64,000 bases of DNA. Source: Soonwooa sp032078105 (GTDB taxonomy: Bacteria; Bacteroidota; Bacteroidia; Flavobacteriales; Weeksellaceae). The notes below the pieces were generated by a model. The model saw nothing but the letters and a program-made list of their open reading frames with translations, was not told the DNA's origin and did no database searches. Both the position numbers and the translations under genes were made by a program. The stretch lies in the NCBI GenBank assembly GCA_046269235.1, contig JBJZOS010000006.1, forward strand, positions 94,384-158,383, written 5' to 3'. Positions 63,586-64,000 of this stretch are shown here, piece by piece; within the stretch, counting starts at the first letter, position 1, and the number at the start of each line of letters is the position of its first letter.

Positions 63586-63939
63586 TAAGCCCAATACATC
63601 GCTCCAAAACAAGCATTTAAAAATGGTAAAATGTATGAAGGCAATCAGGATATCCATATGCCAAAAATTGCAGCGATGATGTGGTCTCATCAAAAAGATT
63701 TAATCATTTTAGATCGTGCGTTAGGTGGAGCACTTTAAAATTATACCACTCCCAAAAAAGAAATTCCCGAATAAGCATTGGATTATCCGTGGGAAACTTG
63801 AATGCCATTGGGAAATGATTGGGTTTTTACCGTGAACGACCACTACAAAACTGCTAACAAAATCATACACGAATTGGCAGAAGTAGTTTCTGAAGGCGGG
63901 AATTTGATGTTAGGAATAGGCCTCGATGTTCTATGTTAA
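63586..63939 (+). pseudogene. Fragment of alpha-L-fucosidase (GH29)
   Basis: The plus strand reads MPKIAAMMWSHQKDLIILDR, then NYTTPKKEIPE, DYPWET, MPLGNDWVFTVNDHYKTANK and GGNLMLGIG, matching the GH29 core (VDRT...ENYxTPE, PWES, NDxYKS, GGNLLLNIGP). Stops interrupt it at 63736 (TAA), 63772 (TAA) and 63799 (TGA), before the closing TAA at 63937-63939. Neither end of the enzyme is present. Confidence 0.8.
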
Positions 63940-64000
63940 TCTGCAAATTTTTCAGGTTAAAATTTTTAATTTATTTTGAAAATCCTGTTGAAAAGCTGTT

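Noticed and set aside
1..64000. tRNA and rRNA genes
   Set aside because: No cloverleaf, TTCRANYC arm or rRNA-like stretch was recognised in any intergenic region; a tRNAscan/Infernal run would settle it.

Overview
The window is a stretch of an AT-rich chromosome from a member of the Flavobacteriia, most likely the Chryseobacterium/Weeksellaceae group. The evidence is the protein set (a polyprenyl synthetase, DnaA, DUF2723 and DUF2339 proteins of the Bacteroidota type), a metallopeptidase with a type IX secretion (T9SS) C-terminal sorting domain, a TonB-dependent receptor with a carboxypeptidase-regulatory-like N-terminus, promoters with the TAnnTTTG -7 element, weak Shine-Dalgarno sequences, and several TTG/GTG starts. 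I see no rRNA, tRNA or CRISPR array.

Layout. 1-7.3 kb: a metallophosphoesterase fused to a BamA-like barrel (cut by the left edge), an HD phosphohydrolase fused to a Pycsar-type membrane effector domain, and a GAF-domain protein. 7.4-13.6 kb: rlmN, a sterol-desaturase-family hydroxylase, a secreted propeller-like protein, a polyprenyl diphosphate synthase, a decayed C1q-like gene and rarA. 13.7-16.9 kb: a DUF2339 membrane protein and a broken pheA. 17.2-23.4 kb: a complete curli (functional amyloid) locus, csgA-csgB-csgE-csgF-csgG plus a lipoprotein, convergent with a LuxR-type regulator whose receiver domain lacks the phospho-acceptor Asp. 23.5-36.4 kb: mostly housekeeping genes (thioesterase, dnaA, LMW tyrosine phosphatase, RsmI-like methylase, AI-2E-type permease, kbl, DinB, rhodanese, queG, an L,D-transpeptidase-like lipoprotein, alaS). 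36.6-38.6 kb: a scrapyard with a broken IS256-type transposase and a broken secreted-protein gene. 38.7-42 kb: a SixA-like phosphatase and a two-gene module matching sulfonolipid (capnine) synthesis. 42-52.8 kb: DUF2723 and another GT-C-like membrane protein, DUF1697, kdsA, a TonB-dependent receptor and pepE, with heptamer tandem arrays in front of two of them. 52.7-54.9 kb: remnants of an XAC2610-like gene and of aroC. 55-63.4 kb: a Smr-less MutS2-like ATPase, a T9SS-exported M1 peptidase, dacB and priA. 63.6-63.9 kb: an alpha-L-fucosidase fragment.

Two themes stand out. The first is cell-surface biology: curli secretion with unusual architectures (an apparent CsgH-CsgE fusion, a CsgG with an extra C-terminal barrel, a hairpin between csgA and csgB), sulfonolipids, T9SS cargo and outer-membrane barrels. 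The second is ongoing gene decay: six genes carry in-frame stops or frameshifts (C1q-like, pheA, IS256 transposase, a secreted protein, XAC2610-like, GH29), and an aroC fragment and a hypothetical gene look truncated. Two of the losses (pheA, aroC) are in aromatic amino-acid synthesis. The long neighbouring genes are all intact, so poor sequence quality is an unlikely explanation.
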